Positions 16,533 to 26,530 of a stretch of 64,000 nucleotides of DNA are shown piece by piece. The DNA lies in assembly GCA_024229395.1 (NCBI GenBank), contig JAAESM010000002.1:91682-155681 (forward strand). Reading direction: 5' to 3'. The stretch comes from Planctomycetota bacterium. Lineage in GTDB: Bacteria; Planctomycetota; UBA1135. The notes beneath the pieces were generated by a model. The model did no database searches. It had not been told where the DNA came from and saw only the letters and a list, made by a program, of their open reading frames with translations. Positions within the stretch are counted from its first letter, which is position 1; every line of letters starts with the position of its first letter. A program made the translations under genes and the position numbers.

Positions 16533-18767
16533 ATGACGACCGGTTTCCAGGGGTCCTTGTTCGGCGCGCCCGAAGGGCGGTATGCGCGCGTTGCGCTCGA
16601 TACCCCGGTGCGCCGTGAGTTCTCCTATCACGTGCCCGATTCCTGTGAGCCACTGGTCGCTGGCAGCAGGGTGCGCGTTCCCTTCGGCCAACGTGAAGGC
16701 CTTGGCGTGGTGGTCGGTGTGGATGATCATCCGCCATCCGATGTTCCGCCGGATCGCATCCGTTCGTTGAACGGAGTGCTTGATCCAGAGCCGCTGCTTA
16801 CTCCGGCCTTGTTGCGCTTGGCGCATTCGATTGCCGATACCACTTACTGTTCGTGGGGGCAGGCCTTGGCTGCCATGTTGCCGGCGGCGTTGCGTCGCGA
16901 TCGCCCGCGCCGCACCATTCCAGTTGTGGAGTTGGTCGAGATGCCAAGTCTCGAGCAACTCGAGAAGCTCGAGCAGTCCTATCCCAAGCAAGCCAAGGCA
17001 TTGGCTTATCTGGAACGCGCCGGTGGTCCGATGGAGTTGCGCGAGATCCGCAACCGCACCGGCTTGTCGCGTTCACCACTTGATACCTTGGCCAAGAAAG
17101 GCTTCGTCAAGTTCGGTCGCCGCAAGGAATTTCTCGATCCCTTTGCCAACGTGCCTTTGCTGCGCGACAAGCCGCCGCAACTGACTGAGCCACAACAGCA
17201 TTGTGTGGACCGTGTGCTCGAGAGTCTGGAAACACGCCAACACCAGGACTTCCTTCTGTTCGGCATCACCGGTTCGGGCAAGACCGAGATCTACTTGCAT
17301 GCACTAGAGAAGTGTTTGGAACAAGGCCGTGGCGCCATCGTGTTGGTGCCGGAGATCGCACTCACGCCGCAAACGGTTTCGCGTTTCCGTGCACGCTGCG
17401 GTGAGGTGGCGGTCTTGCACTCGGGATTGACCGATGCCGAACGTCATGACCAATGGGTAGCGATTCGTGAAGGGCGCTTGCGCGTTGTGGTGGGTGCACG
17501 CTCGGCCTTGTTCGCGCCGATCACCGACTTGGGTTTGATCATCGTCGATGAGGAACATGAGTCTTCCTTCAAGCAGGAATCCACGCCGCGATATCACGCA
17601 CGTGATGTGGCGCGTGAACGTGCACGCTTAGACGATGCCGTCTGTGTCTTGGGAAGTGCCACCCCATCATTGGAGTCATGGGCCGCGGCGCATGAAGAGA
17701 ACGGCTTGGTGAAGCTGGAGCTGCGCGAACGTGTTGCCGGTGGCAAATTGCCGAGCATCCAGATCGTCGACATGCGCGTCCAGAAACCAGAAAAGGGCAA
17801 GTGGCTAGTGATGTCGCAACCGTTGTGCTCCGCCTTAGGCAAAGCACTGAACCACGATGAACGCGCAATCCTATTCCTGAACCAACGGGGTTACGCGCCG
17901 GCGTGGCATTGCCGCGCATGTGGCGGCAGTGTGCATTGCAAGGCATGTGATGTGGCACTCACCTATCACCGTTGGCGACGCAAAGCGATCTGCCATTACT
18001 GCATGCATGAAGAGGAGCCGCCGCAGACTTGTCCGGATTGCAAAGGCCCAGTCGACATGGTCGGCGTAGGTACCGAGCGCGCTGAAGACACCGTCGAGCG
18101 CATGTTCCCCAAAGCACGTCTCGCGCGCATGGATCGCGACACCATGTTGCGACGTGAATCCTACGAGGAAGTGCTGAAGGCTTTCGGTTGCGGAGATTTC
18201 AACGTGCTGCTCGGCACGCAGATGGTGGCCAAAGGATTGGATTTCCCCGAGGTCACTCTGGTCGGTGTGTTGAACGCCGATACCGCTTTGCATCATCCGG
18301 ACTTCCGCGCCAGCGAGCGCTGTTTCAACTTGATTGCGCAAGTCGCTGGTCGTGCCGGGCGCAGTGATCGCGGCGGCAAGGTCGTGGTGCAAACTTGGAT
18401 GCCGGAACACCCGGCGTTGATTGCTGCCAAGAGCCATGACTATGCAGGTTTCGCCAAAGCGGAATTGGAAGAGCGCAAGTTGTTCAGCTTTCCGCCTTAT
18501 GGTGCCGCCATTCGTTTGAGCTTCGAAGCGGAGCACCGCAGTCGTGTCGAAGAGACTGCGCAAGCTGCAGCACAAGCTCTGCATGCCGCAGCGAATGGTG
18601 CGCGCGATATCAAGATCCTTGGACCAGCTGCGCCGCCAGTCGAAAAAATTCGCGGTCGCATTCGCAGGCAAATATTAATCCGCACCAGTCACAGTGGACT
18701 GGCACGGATTCGTGAAGTGCTTTACGACCTATGTCAAAAGCAAGGCATTACCGTCGACCCGTTGTAG
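16533..18767 (+). CDS. priA: Primosomal protein N' (PriA helicase)
   Basis: A 744-residue 3'-5' DNA helicase that restarts collapsed replication forks. The N-terminal 3'BD domain has VRVPFGQREGLGVVVG. Walker A is GITGSGKTEIY, the DEEH box is present, and the SATPS motif III is visible. Zinc-binding cysteines CRAC, CKAC, CHYC and CPDC interrupt the helicase core. Motif VI follows as QVAGRAGR, with a C-terminal domain ending at TVDPL. The ATG at 16533 (MTTGFQGSLF) is preferred to 16503, whose extra ten residues do not fit the family. Confidence 0.96.
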   Translation: MTTGFQGSLFGAPEGRYARVALDTPVRREFSYHVPDSCEPLVAGSRVRVPFGQREGLGVVVGVDDHPPSDVPPDRIRSLNGVLDPEPLLTPALLRLAHSIADTTYCSWGQALAAMLPAALRRDRPRRTIPVVELVEMPSLEQLEKLEQSYPKQAKALAYLERAGGPMELREIRNRTGLSRSPLDTLAKKGFVKFGRRKEFLDPFANVPLLRDKPPQLTEPQQHCVDRVLESLETRQHQDFLLFGITGSGKTEIYLHALEKCLEQGRGAIVLVPEIALTPQTVSRFRARCGEVAVLHSGLTDAERHDQWVAIREGRLRVVVGARSALFAPITDLGLIIVDEEHESSFKQESTPRYHARDVARERARLDDAVCVLGSATPSLESWAAAHEENGLVKLELRERVAGGKLPSIQIVDMRVQKPEKGKWLVMSQPLCSALGKALNHDERAILFLNQRGYAPAWHCRACGGSVHCKACDVALTYHRWRRKAICHYCMHEEEPPQTCPDCKGPVDMVGVGTERAEDTVERMFPKARLARMDRDTMLRRESYEEVLKAFGCGDFNVLLGTQMVAKGLDFPEVTLVGVLNADTALHHPDFRASERCFNLIAQVAGRAGRSDRGGKVVVQTWMPEHPALIAAKSHDYAGFAKAELEERKLFSFPPYGAAIRLSFEAEHRSRVEETAQAAAQALHAAANGARDIKILGPAAPPVEKIRGRIRRQILIRTSHSGLARIREVLYDLCQKQGITVDPL

Positions 18768-18808
18768 GCTCACCAAGACGGCAAGCCTGACCCGGGCAGT
18801 GCTATCGT

Positions 18809-20479
18809 TTATTCCACACCAGTGATGGTGCCGTCTTCAAGCAGGTCGATCTCATTCGCTGCCGGCACGCGTGGCAAGCCAGGCATGCGGAAGATCTCAC
18901 CGGTGATCACGACCAGGAATCCTGCACCGGCGTTGATCTCAACTCTACGAATGGTGATCGTGAAATTGGTCGGGCGACCGTACTTCTTTGGATCATCGGA
19001 CAGCGAGCCAGGCACCTTGGCGATACAGATCGGCAAGTTGCCGTAACCGAGTTCCTCGGCGCGTTTGATTTGGCGATGCGCAAGGCCGTCGAACTCGACA
19101 TCCTTGGCGCCGTAGACCTTCAAGGCTACCGCGCGGATCTTCTCCTCGACGGGGTCATCCAATTCATAGATCGGCCGCAACGGAGTCTGTTCGGCCTCGG
19201 CGGCCTTCATGACAGCCTTTGCCAAGTCCACCGCACCAGGTCCGCCTTCAGCGTGGTGAGTGCTTGCGGCAAAACCGATTCCGAGTTCCTCACAACGCTG
19301 GCGCACCATCTCGATCTCTTCTGGAGTATCGGTGGCGAACTGGTTCAGCGCTACCACTGCAGGCTTGCCATACATGCGCACGTTTTCGACATGCTTATCC
19401 AAGTTCGGCAGGCCATCCTTGACGGCCTGGGCGTTCGGCGCGTTCAGCTCCTTGACCGGAATGCCGCCGTGCATCTTCAGCGCGCGGATGGTGGCGACCA
19501 ACACGATCGCGTCGGGGTTCAAGCCCGCGGAGCGGCACTTGATGTCGAGGAATTTCTCGGCACCCAGGTCGGCACCGAAGCCAGCCTCGGTGATGGTCCA
19601 ATCGGCGAAGTGCATCGCCATACGCGTGGCAATCACCGAGTTACAACCATGCGCGATGTTCGCGAACGGGCCGCCATGGATGAAGGCTGGCGTGCCGTTG
19701 AAGGTCTGCACCAGGTTCGGGTTCATGGCATCGCGCAGCAAAGCCATCATGGCGCCAACACTGCCCATCTGCTCAGCGAAGATCGGCGAAGTGTCCTGGG
19801 TGTAACCGATTACGGTGCGGTTCAAGCGTGCGCGCAAGTCGTCGGCATCTTTGGCCAAGCACAGCATTGCCATCACTTCCGACGCGGCGGTGATATCGAA
19901 ACTGCTTTCACGTGGTACGCCTTGGCCAGGACCGCCGAGGCCAGTCACGTTGCGACGCAATGCGCGGTCGTTCATGTCGAGCACGCGCGGCCAAGTAATC
20001 TTACGTTGGTCGATACCCAACTTGTTGCCGAAGTGCAGGTGGTTGTCGATCAAAGCGGCGAGCAGGTTGTGCGCGCTAGTGATCGCGTGAAAGTCGCCGG
20101 TGAAGTGCAAGTTGATGCGATCCAGCGGCATGACCTGACTATGTCCGCCACCACAAGCACCACCTTTCATGCCCATGCATGGACCAAGACTCGGCTCGCG
20201 CAAGGCCAGACATGCGGATTCATGCAACTCGGTGAAAGCTTGCGCCAAACCGATCGAAGTGGTGGTCTTGCCTTCACCCGCGGGTGTCGGTGTGATCGCC
20301 GAAACCAGGATCAACTTCTGCTTATCGCGTTTGCGCGGCTTATCCAAAGCCTTGAGATCGACCTTGGCAATTTCACGACCATAAGGCAGAAGATCTTCGT
20401 GGGAAACGCCGAGGTTGTCCGCGATCTCTTGGATCGGGCGCGCGGCATATTGGCGGGCAATCAGTACGTCAGTCGTCAT
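18809..20479 (-). CDS. fhs: Formate-tetrahydrofolate ligase
   Basis: A full-length 556-residue enzyme that joins formate to tetrahydrofolate using ATP, giving 10-formyl-THF for one-carbon metabolism. The N-terminal P-loop TPAGEGKTTTSIGL, the GGGHSQVMP segment, LTGDFHAI-like motif (FTGDFHAITSAHNLL) and the C-terminal ITGEIFRMPGLPR are characteristic. It lies 93 nt after the HEAT-VWA gene on the same strand. No other folate gene is nearby. Confidence 0.97.
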   Translation of the reverse strand: MTTDVLIARQYAARPIQEIADNLGVSHEDLLPYGREIAKVDLKALDKPRKRDKQKLILVSAITPTPAGEGKTTTSIGLAQAFTELHESACLALREPSLGPCMGMKGGACGGGHSQVMPLDRINLHFTGDFHAITSAHNLLAALIDNHLHFGNKLGIDQRKITWPRVLDMNDRALRRNVTGLGGPGQGVPRESSFDITAASEVMAMLCLAKDADDLRARLNRTVIGYTQDTSPIFAEQMGSVGAMMALLRDAMNPNLVQTFNGTPAFIHGGPFANIAHGCNSVIATRMAMHFADWTITEAGFGADLGAEKFLDIKCRSAGLNPDAIVLVATIRALKMHGGIPVKELNAPNAQAVKDGLPNLDKHVENVRMYGKPAVVALNQFATDTPEEIEMVRQRCEELGIGFAASTHHAEGGPGAVDLAKAVMKAAEAEQTPLRPIYELDDPVEEKIRAVALKVYGAKDVEFDGLAHRQIKRAEELGYGNLPICIAKVPGSLSDDPKKYGRPTNFTITIRRVEINAGAGFLVVITGEIFRMPGLPRVPAANEIDLLEDGTITGVE

Positions 20480-20572
20480 GAAGAGCGGAAGTCTAGCGGC
20501 TTTCCGCTATCGCGTGAACTCCCGCGCGCCCCTGTGATTCGCCACGCTAACGTGCGAAATCCGAATGACGGT

Positions 20573-22618
20573 TTATTCCGGGCTGTCGGTGAGGTCTACC
20601 GCTTTGCCGCCGTTTGCTGTGGCGAGTTCGGCCAAGAAACTTGCCTGCACCGAACCTGCTGCGATGGTGTGGAAACGAATCCGACGATTACGATTCGAAC
20701 GCTCCAACATGCTCAGGATCGCATCGGGTGCTGTCATTGGCCCAATGGTCGGATTGCCGTCTGTCAGCAGATAGACGGTCTGTGCGCTCTCGAAAGACAA
20801 CGATGCCATCAAGGCACTGTGAAGGTTGGTTCCGCCGCCGGGTTGTGTCTGCTCGAGGAATCCTTTCGCCGACATGATGTTGTCGGCACTGGCACTGACC
20901 AATTCATTGCGCCACATCTTCACGCTGCTCGAGAACAACACGACATTGAATTGTGTATCGGCCGGCAAGTGACTGATGGTCTCATCCAGCGCGCTGGCGA
21001 AATGCTGGTAGTAGGTTTGCCGATCATTGAAACGACTCGACATCGAACCACTCACATCCAACACGAACACCACGCCTTCGCGCGCGACATCCAGACCGTG
21101 ATAAGTATTGCGCACCACGGAATGTTGGTTCTCTTCTTGCTTAGGCTTGCGGCTGTGCAGCATTGCGACTGCCTTCCTGGCCGACGGCAATTGATAGAAC
21201 TCGGGGCGCTCCTTCAACCACAGCGCCCAACTCTCACCGATTGGGCCAACATCTTCGCCACTGAGTTGGGTCAGGCAATGGATCGCGTCTTCACGGACGC
21301 GACCGTATTCCTCATTCGCCAGCTTCACCAATGCCGGCAGGGAACTAGTGCGGCGGAATGCCAGCATGCTTTCGGTGGCCATAGAGCGCACCGGCCATGC
21401 ATCATCTTCCAGCAAGGCGGTGACGGCTTCAAAGGCGGGGGTGGAGCGAGGGAAGCGGCGCAACACATTGGCGGCCTGCACGCGCTCCGCGGTATTGCTG
21501 CTGGCGGCGAGCTCCAGAATGCGCGGCTCCACAGTGACCGGCAGATTGCCCAGTTGACTTAAGGCCCACATCGCGTCACTTCGTAAACGAGCATCGTTGC
21601 TTTCCAAGCGTTGAATCAACAAGTCGCGCACCGAATCGGAACCGGAATTAACCAGACCTTCCATGGCCAAGTCACGAACCTTTTCATCTTCATGTTCGAG
21701 CAAGTTCGTCAGCGCAGGGTTGCACAGGCTAGGGCTGTCGTCGGCGTTGGTGGCCACGATGTCGGCGCAGATTCGCACCAACTCTGGATCCGGGTCACGC
21801 AGTCCGCGCTTGATCAAGATCTCGACTTCCTTGCGCTGCGTGGCTTTCTGCAAGGCAGCGGCAATGTCCTCGCGGAACATCAGGTTGGTGCCATCGGACC
21901 AGGCCTCAAGCAGCAGCAGATAGCTATGCGGTCCACCTAAGGAACCGAGCGCTTGGATTGAATTCCGACGTAGTTGAATGTCGGAGCTCTCCAATCCATC
22001 TTCCAGGTACTTGGCACCTTCCTTAAGTTGCAGATGTCCAACGCCGAATGCACCGGCCGATGCCAAAACCGGATTCTTGGACTTGACCGCTTTCATGACG
22101 GCCTTCTCCAGCTCCAAGACATCTTCGACGAGCAATCCGCGCAGCACTTCGCCGCGGATCATCAAGTTCGGTTCCACTAGGAGGCGTACATCGCGCAAGA
22201 AAATGCGGTGCTCTTGACCGGCCAGGAGGAGATCCCGGCAAGCCTGGCGGCGCACGATCTCGGAGCGGCGGTGGGCGGCCAACAGGCGCAGCTGCTCATT
22301 GGCGTAGTTGGAGTTGGCCAAATAAATCGCGTGGACAGCGGCCATCTGTTGAGGGCCTTCCAGCCTGCGCACCATCTTGACCAAGGCCTCCACCGCCTGA
22401 TCAGTACCTAGGCGGCCAATTTCGTGGATGCGCGTCACACACAGCCGGGGGGCAGCACCACTGCGGCGCAGATGCCGCAGGTCGCCGATCTGCTCCGCCA
22501 AGTTCCTGGGTAGCGGGCTATCAGCCTGGGGGGGGGGCTCCTGAGAGGTGGCCTCAGGCGCCGCTGAGAGGGCGCAGGCGGCGCTTAGAGCAAGTGAGGC
22601 AAGGGTTTTGGACTTCAC
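20573..22618 (-). CDS. Secreted HEAT-repeat protein with C-terminal VWA domain
   Basis: A 681-residue protein. A signal peptide (about residues 1-25) is followed by a short proline-rich linker encoded by a C9 tract. Ten or more HEAT/armadillo-type helical repeats then span residues 40-450, for example RLRSDAMWALSQLG and VRSMATESMLAFRR. The C-terminal VWA domain begins near residue 512 with VFVLDVSGSMS (MIDAS DxSxS) and includes GGGTNLHSAL and YLLTDGNPT, completing the metal site. Such proteins are common in planctomycetes and are presumed to mediate extracytoplasmic protein contacts. No partner is evident. Confidence 0.88.
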   Translation of the reverse strand: MKSKTLASLALSAACALSAAPEATSQEPPPQADSPLPRNLAEQIGDLRHLRRSGAAPRLCVTRIHEIGRLGTDQAVEALVKMVRRLEGPQQMAAVHAIYLANSNYANEQLRLLAAHRRSEIVRRQACRDLLLAGQEHRIFLRDVRLLVEPNLMIRGEVLRGLLVEDVLELEKAVMKAVKSKNPVLASAGAFGVGHLQLKEGAKYLEDGLESSDIQLRRNSIQALGSLGGPHSYLLLLEAWSDGTNLMFREDIAAALQKATQRKEVEILIKRGLRDPDPELVRICADIVATNADDSPSLCNPALTNLLEHEDEKVRDLAMEGLVNSGSDSVRDLLIQRLESNDARLRSDAMWALSQLGNLPVTVEPRILELAASSNTAERVQAANVLRRFPRSTPAFEAVTALLEDDAWPVRSMATESMLAFRRTSSLPALVKLANEEYGRVREDAIHCLTQLSGEDVGPIGESWALWLKERPEFYQLPSARKAVAMLHSRKPKQEENQHSVVRNTYHGLDVAREGVVFVLDVSGSMSSRFNDRQTYYQHFASALDETISHLPADTQFNVVLFSSSVKMWRNELVSASADNIMSAKGFLEQTQPGGGTNLHSALMASLSFESAQTVYLLTDGNPTIGPMTAPDAILSMLERSNRNRRIRFHTIAAGSVQASFLAELATANGGKAVDLTDSPE
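22528..22536. repeat. Nine-base C/G homopolymer inside a coding region
   Basis: Nine consecutive G on the plus strand (C on the coding strand) encode the three prolines at residues 28-30 of the HEAT-VWA protein, just after the predicted signal peptide. A tract of this length is prone to slippage; a change of one base would truncate the protein. Confidence 0.85.
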
Positions 22619-22731
22619 GGCTGGTTGGAGGTTAATGCACGGGTTGGACCCAGTTGCACCAAGTCATTCTTCGGCCATCTCGGAGGATTCGATAAACTAC
22701 TCCGCTTCTCCGGAATGAGGGGCGCCGTGTC

Positions 22732-24129
22732 ATGTTTAAGCCTACAACCATCATTGAGCCCTTCCGCGTGAAGGTCATCGAGCCATTGCCCGTCCGGACC
22801 CGCGAACAGCGTGCCGAGGCCTTGCGAAAAGCAAAGCTCAACCTCTTTTCGGTTCATGCCGACCAGGTCACCATCGATTTGATGACAGATTCTGGAACTT
22901 CTGCCATGAGTCAGGAGCAATGGGCCGCCATCATGCGCGGCGATGAGTCCTACGCCGGCGCGCGGTCGTTCTTCCGGTTCTCGGAAACGGTGAAGCAGCT
23001 GACCGGCATGGAGCACATCATCCCTGTGCACCAGGGGCGTGCGGCTGAACGAATCCTGTTCACGGTGCTTGGTGGCAGCGGCAAGGTCATCCCAGCCAAC
23101 ACGCACTTCGATACCACGCGCGCCAACGTTGAAGCCAGCGGTGCCGAAGCGCTCGACCTGGTGATCGAAGAGGGCAAAGATCCAGCGACCGAACACCCAT
23201 TCAAAGGCAATCTTGATGTCGACGCCCTGACCAAAGTCTTGAGCGAACGCAGCAAGGATGTGCCCATGGTCGTGATGACGGTCACCAACAACTCTGGTGG
23301 CGGGCAACCGGTATCGCTCGAGAACATGAAGCAGGTGCGCGAAATCTGCGACAAGTTCAAGGTGCCACTCTTCCTTGACTGTGCACGCTTCGCCGAGAAC
23401 GCATGGTTCATCAAGCTGCGTGAAGAGGGGCAAGCACATCGCACGCCCAAGGAGATCTCCGAGGAAATGTTCCGTCTTGCCGACGGTGCGTGGATGTCGT
23501 CGAAGAAAGATGCCTTCGGAAACATCGGTGGTTTCTTGTCGTTGAAAGATGACAGCGTTGCGGGAGAGTGCCGCAACATGCTTATCCTCACCGAAGGCTT
23601 CCCGACGTATGGCGGTCTTGCCGGTCGTGACTTGGAAGCGCTTTCGGTTGGGTTACAGGAAGTGCTCGAAGAGGATTACCTGGAGTACCGCATCCGCAGC
23701 ACCGAATATGTTTGGCGGCACCTCGATGAAGCAGGCGTGCCACTGTTGCGCCCAGCCGGAGGTCATGCCGTGTACCTGGATGCGCGTGAGTTCTTGCCGC
23801 ATGTCCCTCCTGGCGAGTTGCCCGGTCAATCCATCAGTGTGGCAATGTTCCTCGAAGGGGGAGTGCGCGCTTGTGAGATCGGAACGGTCATGTTCGGTCA
23901 CACTTTGCCCGACGGCACCCAGGAAGCCGGTCCGATGGATCTAGTGCGCTTAGCCATTCCGCGTCGCGTCTACACGCAATCGCATATGGACTACGTGATC
24001 GAGGCGGTGAGTTATGTCTTCGAGCGTCGCGAACAACTCGGTGGCTTGAAGATCATCGACGAGCCATCGGCGTTGCGTCACTTCACCTGCGGATTCGAAG
24101 CCCTCGGCTGGGACCCCTTCGCAAAGTAG
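22732..24129 (+). CDS. tnaA: Tryptophanase (tryptophan indole-lyase)
   Basis: A 465-residue PLP enzyme of the beta-eliminating lyase family that converts tryptophan to indole, pyruvate and ammonia. The PLP lysine is K259 in SSKKDAFG. Two positions separate tryptophanase from tyrosine phenol-lyase. The residue matching Arg381 of the Citrobacter lyase is Ile383 here (ACEIGT), and the residue matching its Phe448 is His450 (LRHFTC), both as in E. coli TnaA. Length is typical. No tnaC-like leader or tryptophan permease gene was seen nearby. Confidence 0.92.
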   Translation: MFKPTTIIEPFRVKVIEPLPVRTREQRAEALRKAKLNLFSVHADQVTIDLMTDSGTSAMSQEQWAAIMRGDESYAGARSFFRFSETVKQLTGMEHIIPVHQGRAAERILFTVLGGSGKVIPANTHFDTTRANVEASGAEALDLVIEEGKDPATEHPFKGNLDVDALTKVLSERSKDVPMVVMTVTNNSGGGQPVSLENMKQVREICDKFKVPLFLDCARFAENAWFIKLREEGQAHRTPKEISEEMFRLADGAWMSSKKDAFGNIGGFLSLKDDSVAGECRNMLILTEGFPTYGGLAGRDLEALSVGLQEVLEEDYLEYRIRSTEYVWRHLDEAGVPLLRPAGGHAVYLDAREFLPHVPPGELPGQSISVAMFLEGGVRACEIGTVMFGHTLPDGTQEAGPMDLVRLAIPRRVYTQSHMDYVIEAVSYVFERREQLGGLKIIDEPSALRHFTCGFEALGWDPFAK

Positions 24130-24168
24130 TCAGCGGACAACCTTAGGCCGCAGCTGACCAGGGAGCGC

Positions 24169-26493
24169 TCAGTAAAGTTCCACTTCGGCAAAGCCAACAC
24201 TCGCGCCCTTGCCGAGTTGTCCGTGATCCAAGGAGATCACGCGCAGCTTGATGGTCTTGACCTGGATTTTCTTATCGAATTCCAGGACCGCCTTCTCATG
24301 GATGTAAGTCGGCATGCGCACCACCTTCGGCGCCAAGTCATTGATCGTGACCTCTACTAAATGCGGCGCCGGGGATCCATGAAGGCCCTGCAACTCACGC
24401 GGCGCCATCACGATCTTCAACACCGACGCCTTGCGTTTGCGTCGGAAGGAGATCTCTGCATAGGGCTGACTGTCCTTGGCCTTGCAGCGCCAAGAAGTGA
24501 AATAGAGGCCGTCAGTGAGGGATTGTGGCAGATTCCGTGGTCCGGAGCTTGAAGCCTTAACCGTTGGGGAACCCGCTGGCGCCAAGTTGGAATCGCCTTC
24601 GGTGACATAAGCAAGTCGCTGCGCAGAGATGCCTTCACTCTGATGGAAGTCGATGGTGCCGGAACCCAGCATGGTGCCGTCGTTCAATTGCGCATCGGCA
24701 CGCACTTTCCAATCACCGCGTTCCGCAAGTTCATATTGAATCGCGAAACGATTCTCGAACATCTCTTCCACGCGTTGCCAAGGTGAGTCCGGAGCCTGGA
24801 CCCAATAGATTACGCGCGCGATCTCGTCGAAGCCCTTCGTTTGGCTGTCGACCCACAGGGAGTTCGGCTGGTTCATCGACAGGCGCAGCAACAACGGCCC
24901 GTCTTCCGGCGCCGATTGGAACAAGCGATCATTGCGTAGATTCACGTTCGTCAATGCATGACGAGAAGTAGCTTTGCGCAGGAACAGCAGGGCGAAGGAT
25001 TCGACGATTGGGGAGGCGTCGTCATCCCAGCGGCCATTCCCATGTTGATCGTCGACGATCTTCTCTGCACCTTCAAGATACCAAGCGTGACTTCCGAACA
25101 TGTCCAAGCCAGCTAGTCCACCGGCGCGTTCGAGGCCATAGTAGTAGTAATAGGAATGCATGCTTGGCTTCCCGTCATATAGCGCCCAATGACTACCAAG
25201 CCATCGAGCTCCACTCTGAATCGAACTCTGCGCTCGCACGACCAGCTTGTCCCTTTCGCCGCGCGCAAGGTTCGCGATACAGATCGCCAAGGTGCCAACG
25301 CCCGCGGCAGTCATGGAAGGGGAAACCGGGTTGCCGTTGCCGTAACTAAAACCATGGGTGGCATTGCTGCTGGCCTTGGTGCTGCCACCCTCTCGGCAAG
25401 CCAACATCGCACGCGTCAAGCTTTCCCATGTGGCCTGCGGAATATCCACACCGCCCTTCGCGGCGGCGCGCAATCCGAGAGCGGCGTATTGAGTATTGGA
25501 AAGGTCACCGCCGGTCGACGATTCGGTCAGGCCATAAGACCACATGCCGTTACTCGCCTGACCACGAATCAAGAACTCGGCAATCGAGGCGATGAGTTCC
25601 TTATCTTGCGGATCCCCTCCAGCTTGCAAGGCCATCAACTCCAAAGCTACGGAGTAAGTCCCTTGCGCACGTGGCTGATTACGCAAATAAGCCAAGCCTT
25701 TCAATACCGCTTCACTGCGCGACGACTGTCCACTATGAATCAAGGTGTAGACGCCGAGCGCGGTCGTTGCATTCGGGTAGTGGCCATAAGGGGGCCAAGA
25801 GCCATCGATCAACTGGGTGTCCAATAAGTAATCCACACCTAGGTCGATCGAGCGATTGATGCGCGGCACGCTGATGTGCCGCTGACTGCGCATCTCGAAT
25901 TGCCACTCGGGGGATTCATCGTGCACTTCAAGCAGCAAGTGATTCAATCCCGGTTGCAGATCGAGCGTAAGCTTCACGCTTTTCACATCGAGATGTTGGA
26001 AGGGCTTGCGTTTGGCCATGGCGCGTCCATTCCACCAAACGGTCATGCGCCCAGCTGCCCCACATGTCACCACAGTGGTGCCGCTCGAGGTGGCATAAAC
26101 GGGGCGATACAGATAAATCACCTGCTTGTCCTGCGGCTCACCCGGGATGAGGGCTCGCAGGTCAATCGTGCCACTGTCTAAACCAACTCTCTCGCGTGGA
26201 TTGGCAAGTTTCTTATCTACTGCATTGAGGTAGCGCTCCAGATTGACCGGATTCCACCCCAAGATCGTTTCGCCAGCGCTGGCGTATTCCGTGCGCAGTG
26301 CAGCCCAAGGCGCTCCAGCGCGCATGTCCTTGATCTCCGCATAAAGACCATCAGGGCCTTTGCTATCTGGCCCCGGAAGCGGCCCGAGCATCTTCCACGC
26401 GCCCGGACGCATGGCTTCCAGCACCTCGTCGGCGCTTTGTTGCGGCTGCGCCCAGCATGGGGTGGCCAACAGGAATAATGAAACCAGGAGCAT
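24169..26493 (-). CDS. Secreted alpha/alpha-toroid protein with C-terminal discoidin-like domain (paralog 1)
   Basis: A 774-residue protein, started at ATG 26493 where a signal peptide (MLLVSLFLLATPCWAQ) begins. Residues about 30-210 form a beta-rich domain with a motif common in planctomycete carbohydrate-binding modules (WWNGRAMAKRK, LQPGLNHLLLEV). Residues about 210-520 carry prenyltransferase/squalene-cyclase-type helical repeats (LIDGSWPPYGHY, ASNGMWSYG), but the catalytic aspartates of terpene cyclases are not recognisable. The last 170 residues look like a galactose-binding/discoidin domain ending GFAEVELY. The 30.1-32.4 kb protein shares this order and its ending. Function unknown. 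Confidence 0.8.
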   Translation of the reverse strand: MLLVSLFLLATPCWAQPQQSADEVLEAMRPGAWKMLGPLPGPDSKGPDGLYAEIKDMRAGAPWAALRTEYASAGETILGWNPVNLERYLNAVDKKLANPRERVGLDSGTIDLRALIPGEPQDKQVIYLYRPVYATSSGTTVVTCGAAGRMTVWWNGRAMAKRKPFQHLDVKSVKLTLDLQPGLNHLLLEVHDESPEWQFEMRSQRHISVPRINRSIDLGVDYLLDTQLIDGSWPPYGHYPNATTALGVYTLIHSGQSSRSEAVLKGLAYLRNQPRAQGTYSVALELMALQAGGDPQDKELIASIAEFLIRGQASNGMWSYGLTESSTGGDLSNTQYAALGLRAAAKGGVDIPQATWESLTRAMLACREGGSTKASSNATHGFSYGNGNPVSPSMTAAGVGTLAICIANLARGERDKLVVRAQSSIQSGARWLGSHWALYDGKPSMHSYYYYYGLERAGGLAGLDMFGSHAWYLEGAEKIVDDQHGNGRWDDDASPIVESFALLFLRKATSRHALTNVNLRNDRLFQSAPEDGPLLLRLSMNQPNSLWVDSQTKGFDEIARVIYWVQAPDSPWQRVEEMFENRFAIQYELAERGDWKVRADAQLNDGTMLGSGTIDFHQSEGISAQRLAYVTEGDSNLAPAGSPTVKASSSGPRNLPQSLTDGLYFTSWRCKAKDSQPYAEISFRRKRKASVLKIVMAPRELQGLHGSPAPHLVEVTINDLAPKVVRMPTYIHEKAVLEFDKKIQVKTIKLRVISLDHGQLGKGASVGFAEVELY

Positions 26494-26530
26494 GCTTCTG
26501 TCTAGGCTAGCGTCGCGGCAACGGTAACTT

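Noticed and set aside
19070-21562. An 830-residue open frame on the plus strand
   Set aside because: It lies antisense to formate-THF ligase and the HEAT-VWA gene, both of which have strong family matches. Its residues are rich in His, Gln and Arg, as in shadow frames, so it is not a gene.
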